Assembly (NCBI RefSeq): GCF_003144115.1
Contig: NW_020312002.1
Span: 124,001 to 188,000 of the forward strand
Source of the DNA: Tilletiopsis washingtonensis
Lineage: Eukaryota; Basidiomycota; Exobasidiomycetes; Entylomatales
Direction: 5' to 3'
DNA length: 64,000 nucleotides
The notes beneath the pieces are model-generated. The model made no database searches. It was given only the letters and a program-made list of their open reading frames with translations, and was not told the DNA's origin. Numbering within the stretch: position 1 is the first letter of the stretch; every line of letters starts with the position of its first letter. Of this stretch, positions 12,401 to 24,655 are shown piece after piece. The translations under genes and the position numbers were made by a program.

Positions 12401-15019
12401 GAGATGGACATGCTCGCGCGCACGCCCATGTTGGCGAGGTACTTGATGTGGATCGGGCTCATGGCGCGCAGGAACGAGTGCGTCATGTCGACGGGATGTG
12501 CGAGATCCTCCTGCGTGCGGCAGACCATACGCGCCGACGGCTGGTCGCGATCGTAGAGGAGGCGCACCTTGTTGATGAGGTACAGGTCGCGCGCCTGCTT
12601 CGGAATGTCGGTGGCCGGAAAGTGCAGGCCGCGGTACAGGTCGTGCGTCTCCTGCCAGTCGACGAGCTCGCACACCACCTGGCCGTTCCACGCCTCGTCG
12701 AACTGGTACACCATCACACGACCGAAGCCGGTGACCTCGCGGATGATCGACACGACGACCTTGAGGAAGCCATTGAGGTCCGACTGCGCCGAAAGTTGCT
12801 CGTTGACCTGCGAGAGCACGCCGAACATGTCCAGCATCTGCGGACCCCCGCCACCGGTGCCCTCGCCGCGGTTCGCCAGGCCGGGGCCTGCGCCACGCGA
12901 GCCGCGCGTCGGCCGCGGCCGGCGTCGTGAGCTGCCGTCCTGGTCGCTGTGCATGCGGTGCAGTGCCCTGATCGGGCGAGACGTGGACTCTGTCGACTCA
13001 AGGAACGCCTCGTGGCTGGGCACAAATGCCTCGCCCTCGAGGCCACCTGGCCCTGCGTCCGTGTCGAGCGGCACATGCTCTGCTGTGCCTGTCACTGTGA
13101 GGCCGTCCGAGTCGATCGTGGTGATCATCGGCCGAGGCGACGATGACCGTGGCGTGGCCACGCTGCTGGTGCTCCTGCCCTCGCCGCCTGTGGGCGAATT
13201 GGCGGGAGTGCCTTCCTCTTCGGGCGCCTCGAGCGTGCTGCCCGAGAACTCGTCGGGCCCGCGCGCACGCCCGACAGTGCCGCCGCTGCCGCCGCCGTTG
13301 CTGTCCTTGCTGCCCTTGCTGCCCTTGCTGCCCTTGCTTTCTCCGGCAGTGCTGCTGCCATTGTTGCGCTCACGCATGCCGCTGCGACGCTGCTCGGCCT
13401 TGGGCCGCGAGACTGGCGGAGAGAGCGGGTTAACCTGGTCATCCAGCGGCTCGAACTCTAGAATCGTCATCGGCGGGCCGTCGACGATCGCGCCGGCATT
13501 GAGCACTGGCCGATGCAGCGCACACCAGGACTGCCACTGCCGCCGAGCACGTGCGTGTCCGGCGCCGGCGCCCGGCTGGCCCCAGCCGGTCAGCTGGAAG
13601 ATGCGTGGCGCGACCTCGCTGACGTCGTGCTCCGAGTCCTCCAGCGACTCGATCGTCTCCCACAGCAGGTCTGCTTGTTCGTCGTCGAGGCAGTCGAGGA
13701 ACGAGGTGAGCTTGAAGAGGTAGGCTGGCGAGAGGCCGAGCAGCTCCGTCGTGTTCTGCGCCGTGTCAGCTTTGTGCTTCGCGCACCACATCTTGCACGC
13801 AGGGCACTCACTTCGGATGCCTGGCGCACCACAAGGTTGCCATCGTCGTCCTCGCGCACCACCACCATGCAGCCAAAGCCCTGGACTGCACCCGGGATGT
13901 GAATTGGCTGCGAAAGGCGGTCAGCGCGTGGTGTCTCCGTGTGCGTGCCGTCCGCGCACTCACCTCGTCTTCGCAGCGCGTGAGCTCATTGTCGCGGCCA
14001 GTGACCACCATGTGGCCGTCAGCCGTCTCGACGTGCCGGAAGCGCGTCTGCGTCATCTGCTCAAGGCGCTCCCTGTCTCGCTCCAGTGCCGCCTCCTCCT
14101 TGGACGCCAGCGCGCTGCGCGTGTCCCACTCCGAGGCCGAGCTGACCGTCTCGCTGCTCTTGGGCCCGAGACGGCCGGAGCCTGGAGTGCAGGGCCCGTC
14201 GCCGACGCTGGCGGAGCTGCGAGGCCGCTCAGACTCGTGCGAGTCGGACATCGAGGCCAGCGACGCGCCGCGCGGGTGCATCTTGCCGAAGTAGCCCGAA
14301 ATCTCCTCTTCGGGCTCGAGCGGCGAGCCGCCGGCGCCAGCCTGCGACGGGTCAGAGCTGACGCGGCGCATGGCCGCGGCCGACGCCGATCCGACATCCT
14401 GGTCCTCGTTGGAGCTCTGCGAGTGCCGCTTGTCCGACGAGCCAGAGGTGTTGGTCCGGCCACGCGGAGAGGCCATGCCTACGTCGCCTGTGGATGGCTT
14501 CACCGACACTGCGCTCTTGATCGGGTAGATGAAGCCGGCCGAGGCCGAGCCGCTCGAGGACACGGCGCCGGGCGAGCGCGGGCTGGTGGCGGTGACGACG
14601 GCGATGCCCGCCTCGTCGCTGCTGGCCGAGCTGCTGCTCGGGTCCCGCACAACGGCGGTGCTGGCGCGCCGCGAAGCAGACGACAGGATCGTGCCGATGC
14701 TGTCCGACGGCGCACCCCGCCGCTCCTCGGCACTGGCGAGGCGCGAGCGCGCGCTGCTGCTAGCCACGAATGCGGTCTGGGCGCGCGGGCCCAGCGTCGG
14801 GCGAGGTGACCCCTCGCTGCGCTGGTGCGGCGGGCGCGCCACGGGCGAGTCCGCCGAGATGGAGCCCAGCTTGGAGCTGCCCGACGGCACGGGCGGCGTG
14901 CGCGGCTCGGCGCCGGAGCGCGCCGGGGCGCCGCTCATCGCTGCGGCATGCGGCGGGGTGGGAGTCGAAGATGCAGTGCGCTCTGAGTCGCGGCCACTGG
15001 ACTTGTCCATGTGCGGCAA
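9445..15019 (-). CDS. Fungal phytochrome, hybrid histidine kinase
   Basis: Exons are 15019-13964, 13907-13812 and 13755-9445, with two 56-nt introns; 1820 aa. This red/far-red photoreceptor is expected to bind biliverdin. After a Ser-rich extension of about 345 aa comes the chromophore-type Cys349, just before PIHIPGAVQGFG, the PAS entry motif, as in bacterial and fungal phytochromes. GAF follows near 690-880 with PATDIPKQAR and SPIHIKYLANMGVRAS, then PHY with PRKSF near 1022. The HisKA H-box SNASHEVRTPL lies near 1085 and the HATPase boxes are SDSGTGIP and GLGLAVV. After a disordered linker, a C-terminal receiver carries DVVLMDLQMP, with the phospho-Asp near 1688. All signature motifs are present, so it should be active. 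A second Met three codons downstream is an alternative start. It is divergent from POB3 across a 2.9 kb gap. Confidence 0.95.
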
Positions 15020-17898
15020 CGCGCCTATGCGGAGCGGCAGCGGCAGCGGCGGCTCACGAGCTGTGCACTGGACAGCAGAGCGCGGGGCTCACGCGGCCAG
15101 GATGCAGCTTGCGACCGAGGCTGTGGCAGCCGATGCGCGTGGACGAGGCAGCAGTCGTGTCGCGGTGTGTGGTCCGCGCACCAGGGTCGCGAGCGGGACG
15201 AAGGACGCGCGGTGGCGGCGATGCGGAGCGGGACGGCGAGTGCGCGCCGGCAGCTGCGCCGCAGGGGTGTGCAAGAGAGAGCTTGCCGGAGACGTGAGGC
15301 GAGTGACGGCGGGGCAAGGGGGAGCAGAGCCGGGAACCGGGGCGGAGGCGAGAGGTGCAGTGACGAGGACGGGATGAGGAAGTGAGGGGTGCAGAGCGCA
15401 GCCGCACGGCGGCACGGCGCGCTGCGCGGCGAGGTCCGAGACGCTCTCAACAGCGCCGCGGCAAGCAAGCCGCAACAGGCACGCGCGCGCGGCCACGCCT
15501 CGAGGAGGGTGTGCTGCTGCGCGCTGGCCAGCGTGCAGCGGTAGGCGGATGCGGGCGCGCCTCGCGACACCTGCAGAGCGCAGCGCCAGCATCGCGCCGG
15601 CGCAGAGCACCGCAGAGGGCAGACAGGCCTGTGGGCTGGACAGCGCCTCTGCCACGCTGCCTTCGCTGCACCCCAGCCGCAGCTGCACGAGTTGCGTGCT
15701 GCATGCCGCTGCATGTCGCAGCGCCGACTGCTCGGATGCCGGACCGCAGCGCGGCAACGCGCGCAACTCGCTGCTGCACCCTGCGCTAAGCGCGTGAGGC
15801 CCAAGTGCTGCCTCGATGCCCGCAGCCCACAGTGCGGGCGCGAGAGCACTCGGCGGGCAGGGCCCAAGTGGCCGGCAGCAGAGCTGTCCCGAAGTGCCTC
15901 GCTGCTTCCTTCCCGCTGCTCCTCTGCCCGCGCGCTGCGCGGCTGCTCTGGCAGCAAGAGCATGCGCTGCTGCCACGGGTCCTGCGCCGCGCCCCGTCCT
16001 CGTGGGCACCGCAGCAGCACAGCGCCGGCGCCACGCGCGAAGAGCACCGCAGCGGCAGCTCTCGGCCCCCTCTCGCTCTGCGTCTGCGCTGAGACGCCCT
16101 CTCTTCTTCGTCGAAGCGACCGTGCAGCTGCTCTGAAGCCGCACCTCTCGCCAATAGTCTCGAGCTGACAGAGGGATAGAATAAGCGACGGAGCAGAGCA
16201 AGTCAAGAAGACGAGGAGTACACAGCGAGCGGAGGCGTTGTCAGGCCGGCTCGCCAGCTCGGAGGCGTCTGCGATGGACGAGGACGAAATGCTGACACGG
16301 CGAAGGGAGCGCAGCCGCTGGCCGGCCGCCTTGGTGCGGGCTGGCCCACGAGCCAGAGCAACTTTGCGCCTCTTCGGCGCCCGAGATGCGTGCGCACGCC
16401 GCGGCGCTCCTACGCCTCCTGCGCCTCGGCGGCCGAAGCCGGGCTCTTGCACCTCGCTGCAGCTGCTGCGGCCAGCACCCAGCGCAGGTGCAGCAAAAGC
16501 ATCGTGCTGGCCTGCCAAGCGCGGCTTTGTCTTCTGTTTGTGCAGCGCAGCGACCCCCACAGCGAGCGACAGCGACGGCGAGACACGCAACGCTCAAAGT
16601 CAAGGCGGCGTGAGGCGGACCTACGCATCTCGAGAGATGTCGCGGCACTGCGCGAGCCGAGCGTCGCAGCACGCAGGCGGCGGCAGCGATGCGGAGGGTG
16701 CAGCAGCGGAGAGCGTCAGCATGAGGGCGTGCACATGCATCATGGAGCTCCGGCTGCTGCGGTGCTGCCGAGATGCCCGGCTCCGAAGCACGGCCGCAGC
16801 ATCCATGCGCTGCCGCGTTTGTGGCTGCTGACATCCGCTGCGCCATCAGCGCAAAGTCGCCTTGTCGCTGCGGTGCCTCTCGCGGGCATCCAGCCGCTCT
16901 TTGCAGCGACGAGCGGCTCGAGCTGCGCTTTGGTGCGCACAGGTCGCGATCGGCGCGGGCGAGCGCAGCCTGGACCAGCGATCCCACGGCATCGCAGAAA
17001 GGAGGCGTCTGCTTCCTCCATCCGCAGCACTCTGACTGCAGCCGGCAGCACTCTGACTGCAGCCGGCAGCAGCAGCAGCAGCAGCATGGAGACCATATCC
17101 ATGTTCGGGCTGCGGCGCTCGAGAGACCTGTGCCTCTTTGACTTTGACTGCCCCAGAGCCTGCCTCAGCGGGACAGGTCGCAGCACCTCGTCATGCATCC
17201 GTGTCACTCTGTGCTCAGACCTCGGCAAGGCCGCGGCTGAGTCGTCTTATCGCTTTTGCCGGCCCGATGCTAAGCTGCTAGATGCCGGATGGGGTGCGAG
17301 GAGCGTGAGGCGGATGCACAGGTCTCGAAAGGCGCACCGAAAGACTGCAGCTGGAGGGTGAAAGAAATGCCGAGAGAGGCTCGCGCCGCCGCTTTTGTGC
17401 TCTGACCATCTCTGTGCAGGCACACTGTCGCCAAGCCGGCATGTGTAGCATGACGATTCTGAGCCAAATGCGAAACGAGCACAGAGCGCGACAAGCACGT
17501 GTGCATCTCGAGCTTGGGTCGCCTCAAGGAGGTGTGCGGCGGAGCTCAGGCCCGTGCGCCTCGTGACGTGCGCCTCTTCACTGCACGCACCTGTCGGCTG
17601 AGACGAGCCTGACTCAAGACAGTCCAGGATGGCAGTGAATGAGCTTTCCCGGATTGTGCCTCCAAAAGCGCTCAAGCAGCGTTGCGTCGAGTAGATGACC
17701 GATGCGCAGGCAGCAGGTGCAGGCACGCGTCGGTGTGCTTTACGCGTGAGCGACGCGTCGAGCGGCGGCTCGGAAGATGGAGCAGCGAGCAGGAGCGCAT
17801 CGCCCCGCGCCGCCGTGCGTCCAGCGTGCCGCATGTGCGCCGCGCGTTGCCCTTGCCTTCCCTCCACCACCACCACCGCCTCCTGCTCGCCCACCATC
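15020..17898. promoter_or_regulatory. 2.9 kb divergent intergenic region (phytochrome / POB3)
   Basis: No gene is supported on either strand. A CT-rich minus-strand tract (about 15250-15380) lies immediately upstream of the phytochrome start and looks like its promoter or leader. A CT/CCACC-rich plus-strand tract (about 17850-17895) precedes POB3. A short tandem duplication followed by CAG repeats occurs at 17032-17085. The 521-aa minus-strand open frame at 15025-16590 has no recognisable content. Confidence 0.5.
17032..17085. repeat. 21-bp tandem duplication followed by a CAG run
   Basis: A 21-bp unit beginning CACTCTGACTGC occurs twice back to back and runs into five CAG triplets. It is a small simple-sequence expansion in the phytochrome/POB3 intergenic region. 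Confidence 0.7.
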
Positions 17899-20171
17899 AT
17901 GTCTGGGCAGTACGAGTCCATCTACCTCTCCACGGGCGCACCCGGCGCCGCCGCCACGCCCGGCCGCCTCAAGATCTCGCCCGGCGGCGTCGGCTGGAAG
18001 GCCGACAAGGGCACGAGCGAGACGCGCGAGATGATCATCCTCGAGCGCGACGCCATGAAGAGCTTCAGCTGGTGCCGGTGAGTCGCAGCGGCAAGGTGAA
18101 GGGCCGAGTAGGGCGCTGCTGCAGTGAGGTGCGCCGGGCTGGGCGAGGTGCTGCTGAGCTGCGGCGTGGTGCGGTTGGCGGGGCATCGCTGGCTGCTCTG
18201 TGGCAGGCGCGGCGGTCTCGGCTGCACAGCGGCGCAGCGTGCGAGCCTATGGCCGCTGCCGCAGCAGCTGGCGCCATTCAGGGCTGGAGTGCGCCAATAC
18301 GCAGCGCTGTGAAGCACGGACCAGCACACACTGTGAATCACTGCCAGCGTGGCGAGCGTCGCGACCGAGCGCGGCTTCGTCAGGCGATGTCCGGGCGCAG
18401 GGGAGATGCTGGCACCCTGCAGAGCAGCAAGCGATGCGGGCCAGACTTGTCGTCTCGGACACGCCTGCTGCGTCGCAGCGCCACTCCTCTCCTCATCCTC
18501 GCGGCTGACACGCTGGCAGCGTCGCCCGCGGCTACCAACTGCGCGTGAACCTGCACAAGCCGCGCGTCGAGGGCGGCCTGTCGCGCGAGACGTTCGACGG
18601 CTTCAAGCGTGACGACTACGAGGGCCTGTCGAAGGTCGTGTCGGAGAACTTCAACGAGGTGCTGGAGCAGATTGAGGTGTCGGCGCGCGGCTGGAACTGG
18701 GGCGCGGCCAAGATCGTGGGCGACGATGTGCGCTTCACGGTGCGCGACAAGCTCGCCTTCGAGCTGCCCGTGGCGCACATTGCCAACTCGAACATCGCGG
18801 GCAAGACGGAGGTGAGCATGGAGTTCCTCAACCCCGACGAGCAGCAGCCGGCCGCCAATACGGGCGCGGCGACGGGCAGCGGCGCGGGCAAGAAGAAGAA
18901 GATCCACGGCGACCAGCTCGTCGAGATGCGCCTCTACGTGCCCGGATCGGCGTCACGCGCCGAGGACGACGACGGCTCGGATGACGGACGCGGCGAGGGC
19001 GAGGAGGAGGAGAGTGCGGCCAATGCCTTCCACGAGGCCATCAAGGCGCGCGCCGACATTGGCCAGGTTGCCGGCGACGGCATCATCGTGTTCAAGGAGG
19101 TGCTGCTGCTCACGCCGCGCGGCCGCTTCGACGTCGACATGTACCCGTCGTTCCTGCGCCTGCGCGGCAAGACGTACGACTACAAGGTGCTCTACTCGAG
19201 CATCAAGCGTCTGTTCCTGCTGCCGCGCCCCGACGACGTGCACGTGCAGTTCGTCGTCGGCCTCGAGCCGGGCATCCGCCAGGGCCAGACGCGCTACCCG
19301 TACCTGGTGCTGCAGTTTGTGCGCGAGGAGGAGATGGACGCCGAGCTGAACCTCGACGACGAGACGCTGGAGGGCAAGTACGAGGGCAAGCTCAAGAAGC
19401 GCTACGAGGAGCCGACGTTCAAGGTCGTCACGACGCTCTTCCGCGTGCTCACGGGCCAGCGCCTGATCGCACCCGGCGCCGACTCGTTCCAGAGCGCCGG
19501 TGCCTCGAGCAGCGCGCCGTGCGTCAAGTGCAACGTCAAAGCGACCGACGGCCTGCTGTACCCGCTCGACAAGCAGCTCATCTGGGTCAGCAAGCAGCCG
19601 ATCCACGTCTTCTACGCCGACATCCATCAGGTCGTCTTTTCGCGCGTCGGCGGCGCCGTGTCGTCGAGCAAGACGTTTGACCTCAAGGTCGTGCAGCGCA
19701 CGGGCCCCGAGCACACGTTCCAGAGCATCACGCGCGAGGAGCACGACGCGCTCGAGGCGCACTTCCAGCGGCGCAAGGTGCGCGTCAAGAGCGAGATGAA
19801 CGACATCGACCCGGCGGCAGCGGTGATGGCCGAGCTGAGCGACGACGACGAGGAGATGGCCGACATCATCACAGACGACGACGAGGAGGACGGCGGCCGG
19901 AAACGGAAGAGCAAGGCCAAGGCGTCCAAGGCGTCTGCCAAGGCGGCCGACGCGATGGACGAGGACGAGGACTCGGAGGGTGAGTGCTGCAGAGGGCGCG
20001 GACCTGCGCATCGCTTGCTGACCGCACCGAGCAGAGGACGAGGACTTTGCGGCGTCGAGCAGCGACGGCGGCTCGCCGAGCGAGGCGTCGAGCGACGAGG
20101 GCGGCGCCGAGAGCGGCAGCGACGACATGGCCGACAAGAAGCCGGCCAAGAAGCGCGCCAAGAAGGCCTGA
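17899..20171 (+). CDS. POB3: FACT complex subunit Pob3/SSRP1
   Basis: Exons are 17899-18077, 18520-19979 and 20035-20171; 591 aa. With Spt16, Pob3 forms the FACT histone chaperone, which destabilises and rebuilds nucleosomes during transcription and replication. The N-terminal dimerisation domain begins with a short first exon; after a long 442-nt intron it resumes with VARGYQLRV and FDGF. The SSRP1 domain and the middle double-PH domain follow (for example KTYDYKVLYSSIKRLFLLP, DDVHVQFVVGLEPGIRQGQT, and a GLLYPLDKQLIW segment). The C-terminus is acidic (repeated DDDEE) and ends in a Lys-rich tail. There is no HMG box, as is usual for fungal Pob3. The length agrees with fungal family members. 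The 3' end converges on the DUF4336 gene. Confidence 0.96.
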
Positions 20172-20495
20172 GCGAGACGAGTGGGTGACGACGTAATGAC
20201 AGCGACTCTCTGCGCGTCGCGTGTGGCAGTGCGAGCGCAGTGAAGTGGACAATGAGGGTGCACGGGGCCACGGCTCCTCTTCTCGCGCCCGCCTGCAGTC
20301 GTGGACCAAGCAGATGATGTGGGGCGTGCGACAACGCAGGGGATCTCATTAGCGGAAAGAGCGTGACACGGCCAGACGAGTGACGTGGCGGAGGAAGCGC
20401 ATCGAAGCGTGCTAGCGGGCAGCTTTGCCAGCGGCCGCGGCGGACAATGCCGAGAGCGGCTCGTGGCCAGCCGGGCCGGATGGGAGTGGATGCGT
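20172..20495. other. Convergent intergenic spacer
   Basis: This 324-bp gap lies between the converging 3' ends of POB3 and the DUF4336 gene. I see no other feature in it. Confidence 0.5.
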
Positions 20496-21827
20496 CTAGA
20501 CCTTCGGCTTGCCGTCGGCATCGAGGTACTGGTGTGGAGGCGATCAGTGATGGTCTAGCGCAAAGAAGGCCTCATCAACTCACTCGAGCACAGACGTCAA
20601 TCCACGCCTTGCGAGCCTTGTCCTTGCCCTCGATGAGGTCGCCGTGGCACATGATGATGCGCTCAAAGTCCCAGCCGGCAACGGCAGCTGCGTCCTGCGC
20701 AAACGTCTTGCGCCGCTCCGCTGCGCTGCCCTCGCCCGCAGCAGCACCGGCCATCCAGAGGAAGCGCTGGTGCAGGCCCGACGCGGGCGTCATGTGCTTG
20801 GCGAACGTGCCCGCAAAGGGGATCCAGGACGTCGGGCGGCCAGCAGGCGTCGACTTGTACTGCGCGAGATGTCAGCTGGTGCGCTGCAGAAGCACGAGGA
20901 TCGGGCACCCACCTGCTCCGTGGGCGGCAGGTTGAAGAGCAGGTCGGCCGTGATGAGCGTCTTGCTCTCGTGGTGGCAGAACGCGACGTCCTTGTTGGCG
21001 AACGTGGAGAAGTAGCGTGCCGAGACGTCGGCCTCGAAGCCGTACTTGGTGTCGGGCGGGTCACGGCCGTAGACTGTGGGGGAGTGTTAGAGGCGGCAAA
21101 AGCAGCGCGAGCAGCGGTACGCACTGCCGTCCCACTTGACCTCGGGGCGCTTCGCCTCCAGGCCCTCGACGCCGATCACCTTGGCGGTCGGGTAGGCCTT
21201 GGCAAAGTCGGAGACGTAGAGGTGGTGCACGGCGTCGGCGGCGACGATGTACCTGAGCGCATCGCGGTGAGCGGGCGTCGACAGGCGAAGCGCAGCATGC
21301 TCAGACGCCAGGGTGTCGGACTGGAAGCGGTTCGGAATCGAGAGACACGCAACGCACTCTGGGCTACCGGCCACAGCGCATCACCGTGCCTGCTCGACTC
21401 TGCGGCTGCCGGCTCCCTGGCTGTCCTTCTGACGCATGCACAGCCCGCATGCGGACTTCTCCATCAAGCACAGAGCAGCTCCGGCATGCTCGGCATAGGC
21501 TTGTGCCATACATGCGCCGCCGAGCGGGTTCCTGCCGCCGGCGATGCTCATCAGAGCGCATAGCTGACGCATCCCGCTCGCAACGTCACCGCACCGAGAC
21601 GCTTTGCGCATGCCACGAATGCCTTCCCACACTCACTTGACCTCGCCGAGCCCCTCGAGCTCCTTCTTGGTGCCCTCGTCGAGCGGCGTGCTGGCGAGCA
21701 CCCAGACGCCGCCGTCGCTCAGGCGCGCGGCGGTGCTGCGGCCGCCGATGGGCACGAGGCCGAAGCGCGAAAAGGGGCGCGAAAAGGTGCGCAGCGACGG
21801 GTGCGGCGCGGCAATGGCGGAGGACAT
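20496..21827 (-). CDS. DUF4336 family protein (metallo-beta-lactamase-like fold)
   Basis: Exons are 21827-21637, 21252-21125, 21073-20913, 20859-20584 and 20528-20496; 262 aa. All four junctions keep frame. The first intron is long (384 nt); the rest are 51-55 nt. Recognisable segments include VKYIVAADAVHHLYVSDF, in which the HH pair matches the family's metal-ligand region. Later come HHESKTLITADLLFNLPP and, near the C-terminus, RIIMCHGDLIEG. These resemble the uncharacterised DUF4336 family, distantly related to metallo-beta-lactamase hydrolases. Substrate and pathway are unknown. The start MSSAIAAPHP was chosen because it is the first Met that splices cleanly. There is no signal peptide or membrane segment. 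Confidence 0.85.
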
Positions 21828-22498
21828 GGTGTGCGAGGTGCGTGCGGGGTGCGACAAAGGAGGGGATGGATGCAGGAGAGGATGGATGCAGGAGAGGAAG
21901 CAGAGTGTCGAGCGACATGCGCCGCTCGGCGCTCGGCGCGCGCTGAAAGATCGCCCGGCTGAGCACAGGCCGCGCGCGCGCCGCGCGCTGCCTCCACATG
22001 GCGTGACCTGCGCCCCTGGCACGGCGCACCGCCGAGGACTGGGACAAGCCACCGTCCACGGCACAGCGCAGCCAAGCACCTCTCGCAGAGCGCTGAATGG
22101 CTCAATATCGAGAAGGCCTTTGCTTGCATCGTCCTAGCCCGTCGGAGGCGACCTTCTGCCCGGCTGTGGCCGTCGGGCTGCGTTTCTCTGGGCAACTCGT
22201 GTGTCTTCGTGCGGTGGTGCGCGTCGGTTCTGCAGCAAAGAGGCTTTGCGCAAACCTCGTCTGACCTAGATCTGGCGCACTGATCATCCCTCGGCATCGT
22301 ACGTGGGCACAAAGTATGATTCAGCGCTATAAAGTAGATCAGGTATAAGAGGAGTGGTGGATGTGAGCGCTTGACGCGCGTGTTTGCGGTGCCGGGCCGA
22401 GTCGGGCGAGGGCGAGGCGAAGGCTGTCTGAGGCGCAAGCCGCATCTGCCGGCCCCGAGGCCGCTGTGCACTTCGCAAGGCGCGTGCACATGCGCAGC
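21828..22498. other. Intergenic region
   Basis: This holds the promoter of the DUF4336 gene and the 3' flank of the rhomboid gene (both minus strand). A 16-bp unit (GGATGGATGCAGGAGA) is duplicated in tandem at about 21863-21895. Nothing else is supported. Confidence 0.5.
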
Positions 22499-24123
22499 TC
22501 AGCTGAACCAGCCAGCCCAGCCCAGACGTCCGCGCGTGCGAAGGCTGAGTGGCCGCAAGGCGGCGCCGCGGCGGCGCTGAAGGAGCAAAGCATACAGCGC
22601 ACCGGCCAGCAGGCCGCCAAGGTGCGCGGCGTGGTTTGATCGCGGGGCCCGTCCGTCTTCGCCACGGTACTTGTGTTGATACATCTCGCTGACATCCCAC
22701 AGGGACAGCCCCCTGCAGCGATAGAAGAGGGGATGAAGAAGAGCGTTCGTCAGCTTCACGGCTTGCCGCAGGCGGGAGCGGCCGAACGAACATAGGTATC
22801 AGAGGCAGCGGAAATCGCCAAATGAAGAGGAAGCGCCCCTCCAGGTTGGGTCGCAGCACAGCAAGACTGCCAGTGAAGATGGCGTGAGTGTCTTGCGCAA
22901 GGCGTCAAGCGATGCACTATGCATCTCCTCTGCACTCACGCGGCCATCATACCATACAGAGCACCTGACGACGAACCTCCGTCAGCCCGGTCAGGCGTTT
23001 CGATCGCAGCGAGACTCACCACTTGCGCCATTCGTCGGTCTGCCGTCATCGGGACGGCGACCCGGTACACAGGACCACAGGAAAAAGGCGGCACTGCCGC
23101 TGAGAGCGCCGACAATGTAGAGACCGGCAAACGAGCGGGCTCCCATGATCTCGAGGAGCATCGGAGCGAACGACACGTACATCTGGGGGTGTAGCTCAAA
23201 CCTGAGACACGACGCTCGTCCCAGCTGAACTGAGTCTGCTCACCAGAGTGTTCGCGAGGAAGTGCCTGCGGGTCAAGGGAGTCAGACCGGCAAAAGAAGG
23301 ACGGGTCGCTTCGACACAAGCTGACAGACGGCGACAAGCCGTGTCGGCGCGCTCGCACTCACCAACCATCGAAATGACTGAAGGCAGAGGTCAGAATTCC
23401 CGCATAGTGCCCCTGCTGGAGGTGCTCCAGCGACGTCATGAAGTGCGTCTGCATGAATGCGAATGCCTCGGGATTGTAGACCGAGGTCCATTGCCACGCA
23501 ACGCAGACGCCGAAGTTGATGGCCAGAGGCAGGTAGAGAGCCTTGAGCGAGATCGAGTTGTTGCGGAACGCCTGCAAGATCATGCTGCGGCCAACGCGGG
23601 AGAAGCACAGAAAGATGACGCCCGACGCTGGCGAGGGCGGGCGGGGCATACGACGGCGTAAGACACGCGAGCGGTAGCCTGAGCTCTCGAGAGCACGCCG
23701 TTGCCAGTGCAGGAAGAGACTGGGCGCCGTCATGCCGCTGGCGTCGGCCGGCGGAGGCGGCGGCTGTTGTGTACGGCTTCCCATGCCGTCCGGTTCCGTC
23801 TCGGGCGGAGGATTGAAGATGAGACGTGTAGGCGCCGAGAGGTATGCGATGAGGCGGTTGATAGGCCAGGTGGCTGACGTCTCCATGGGCCCTTGTTCGT
23901 CGTCCTTGTCGGGGTCATCAGGCTTCTTTGGGCGCGGCGTGACGCCAGGCTGCGGGTAGGCGAAGGTCTTGTGGACCAGTCGAGGGCTTCCCTCAGCGCG
24001 GCGAGTCGGAGAGTGGTGCAGCTGCCGCGCGCGAGAGAGCAGCGAGGGGCGCGGAGCGTTGAGGCCCGTGTAGCCGGCGAGCGTGCGTAACGGCCGCACC
24101 GGGACGCGCAGGAGTGCCGGCAT
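22499..24123 (-). CDS. Mitochondrial rhomboid protease (Pcp1/PARL type)
   Basis: Exons are 24123-23363, 23265-23244, 23182-23020, 22964-22940, 22866-22792 and 22712-22499; 419 aa. Two exons are tiny (22 and 25 nt). This inner-membrane serine protease family cleaves substrates within or near membrane segments. The N-terminus is Arg-rich and acid-poor, like a mitochondrial presequence. Then come SLFLHWQRR, a first hydrophobic stretch (LYLPLAINFGVCVAWQW), HFDGWHFLANTL, a second stretch, and the catalytic motif NGASG with Ser315. The final helix has HAAHLGG with catalytic His379. Both dyad residues are in place. The donor of the last intron (GTTCGT) is weak but required by frame. A head-to-head neighbour starts a tandem series of paralogues. 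Confidence 0.92.
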
Positions 24124-24655
24124 CGTCAAGTGCGAGCGGGAGGGATGGAGAGGTTGAGAGAGAGGAGCGTCAGAGCGAAGAGAGCAGGATAAGGAGGCCG
24201 ACTGCGAGTGCAGATCTGCGCCGGCCGACATGCTCAGTCGGGCGTGCGCGCCGCAAGGCGCACGGGCCGCGTGCGCGCAGCGGCAGAGCGGCAGCCTGTG
24301 CGGTGCGGGCGAGCACGATGCGCTCGTGGCACGACGAGGTGCGGAAGCAGCCTGCGATCTGCGCAGCGCGGCGGCTCCTATGTCCCTTGGCCCGCGTCCA
24401 TTCAGATTCTCGCGTGCTGGTGGCGGCGCTCGTGGTGGTCGTGAACAAGACGGCAGCGGCGCGCGCCAGCAGCCCGTTGTTGCCTCGCCGCGCACGCCGC
24501 TGCTTTGTCCCACGAGACGCGGTGCGCGCGCCGGCGGCGTCAGGGGAAGCGCTCGCCCGCTCGTCGTCCCGAACCCTTCTTAAGCCGCCGCGGCTCGTGC
24601 GTTCGCCACCCACATCCGCACATATCTCGTCCTACGCACTGCAAACCCCGCCCTC
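24124..24655. promoter_or_regulatory. Divergent promoter region between rhomboid copies 1 and 2
   Basis: This 532-bp head-to-head gap lies between the intact rhomboid gene and its first plus-strand paralogue. No further gene is visible, and I saw no clear TATA box. Confidence 0.5.

Noticed and set aside
10438-12930. 830-aa plus-strand open frame
   Set aside because: It lies fully antisense to the phytochrome core, is Arg/Val/Leu-rich and lacks domains. It arises from GC bias at codon third positions.
15025-16590. 521-aa minus-strand open frame upstream of the phytochrome gene
   Set aside because: It is Arg/Ala/Cys-rich with no recognisable segment, and all three frames are similarly open here. 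I treated it as non-coding.
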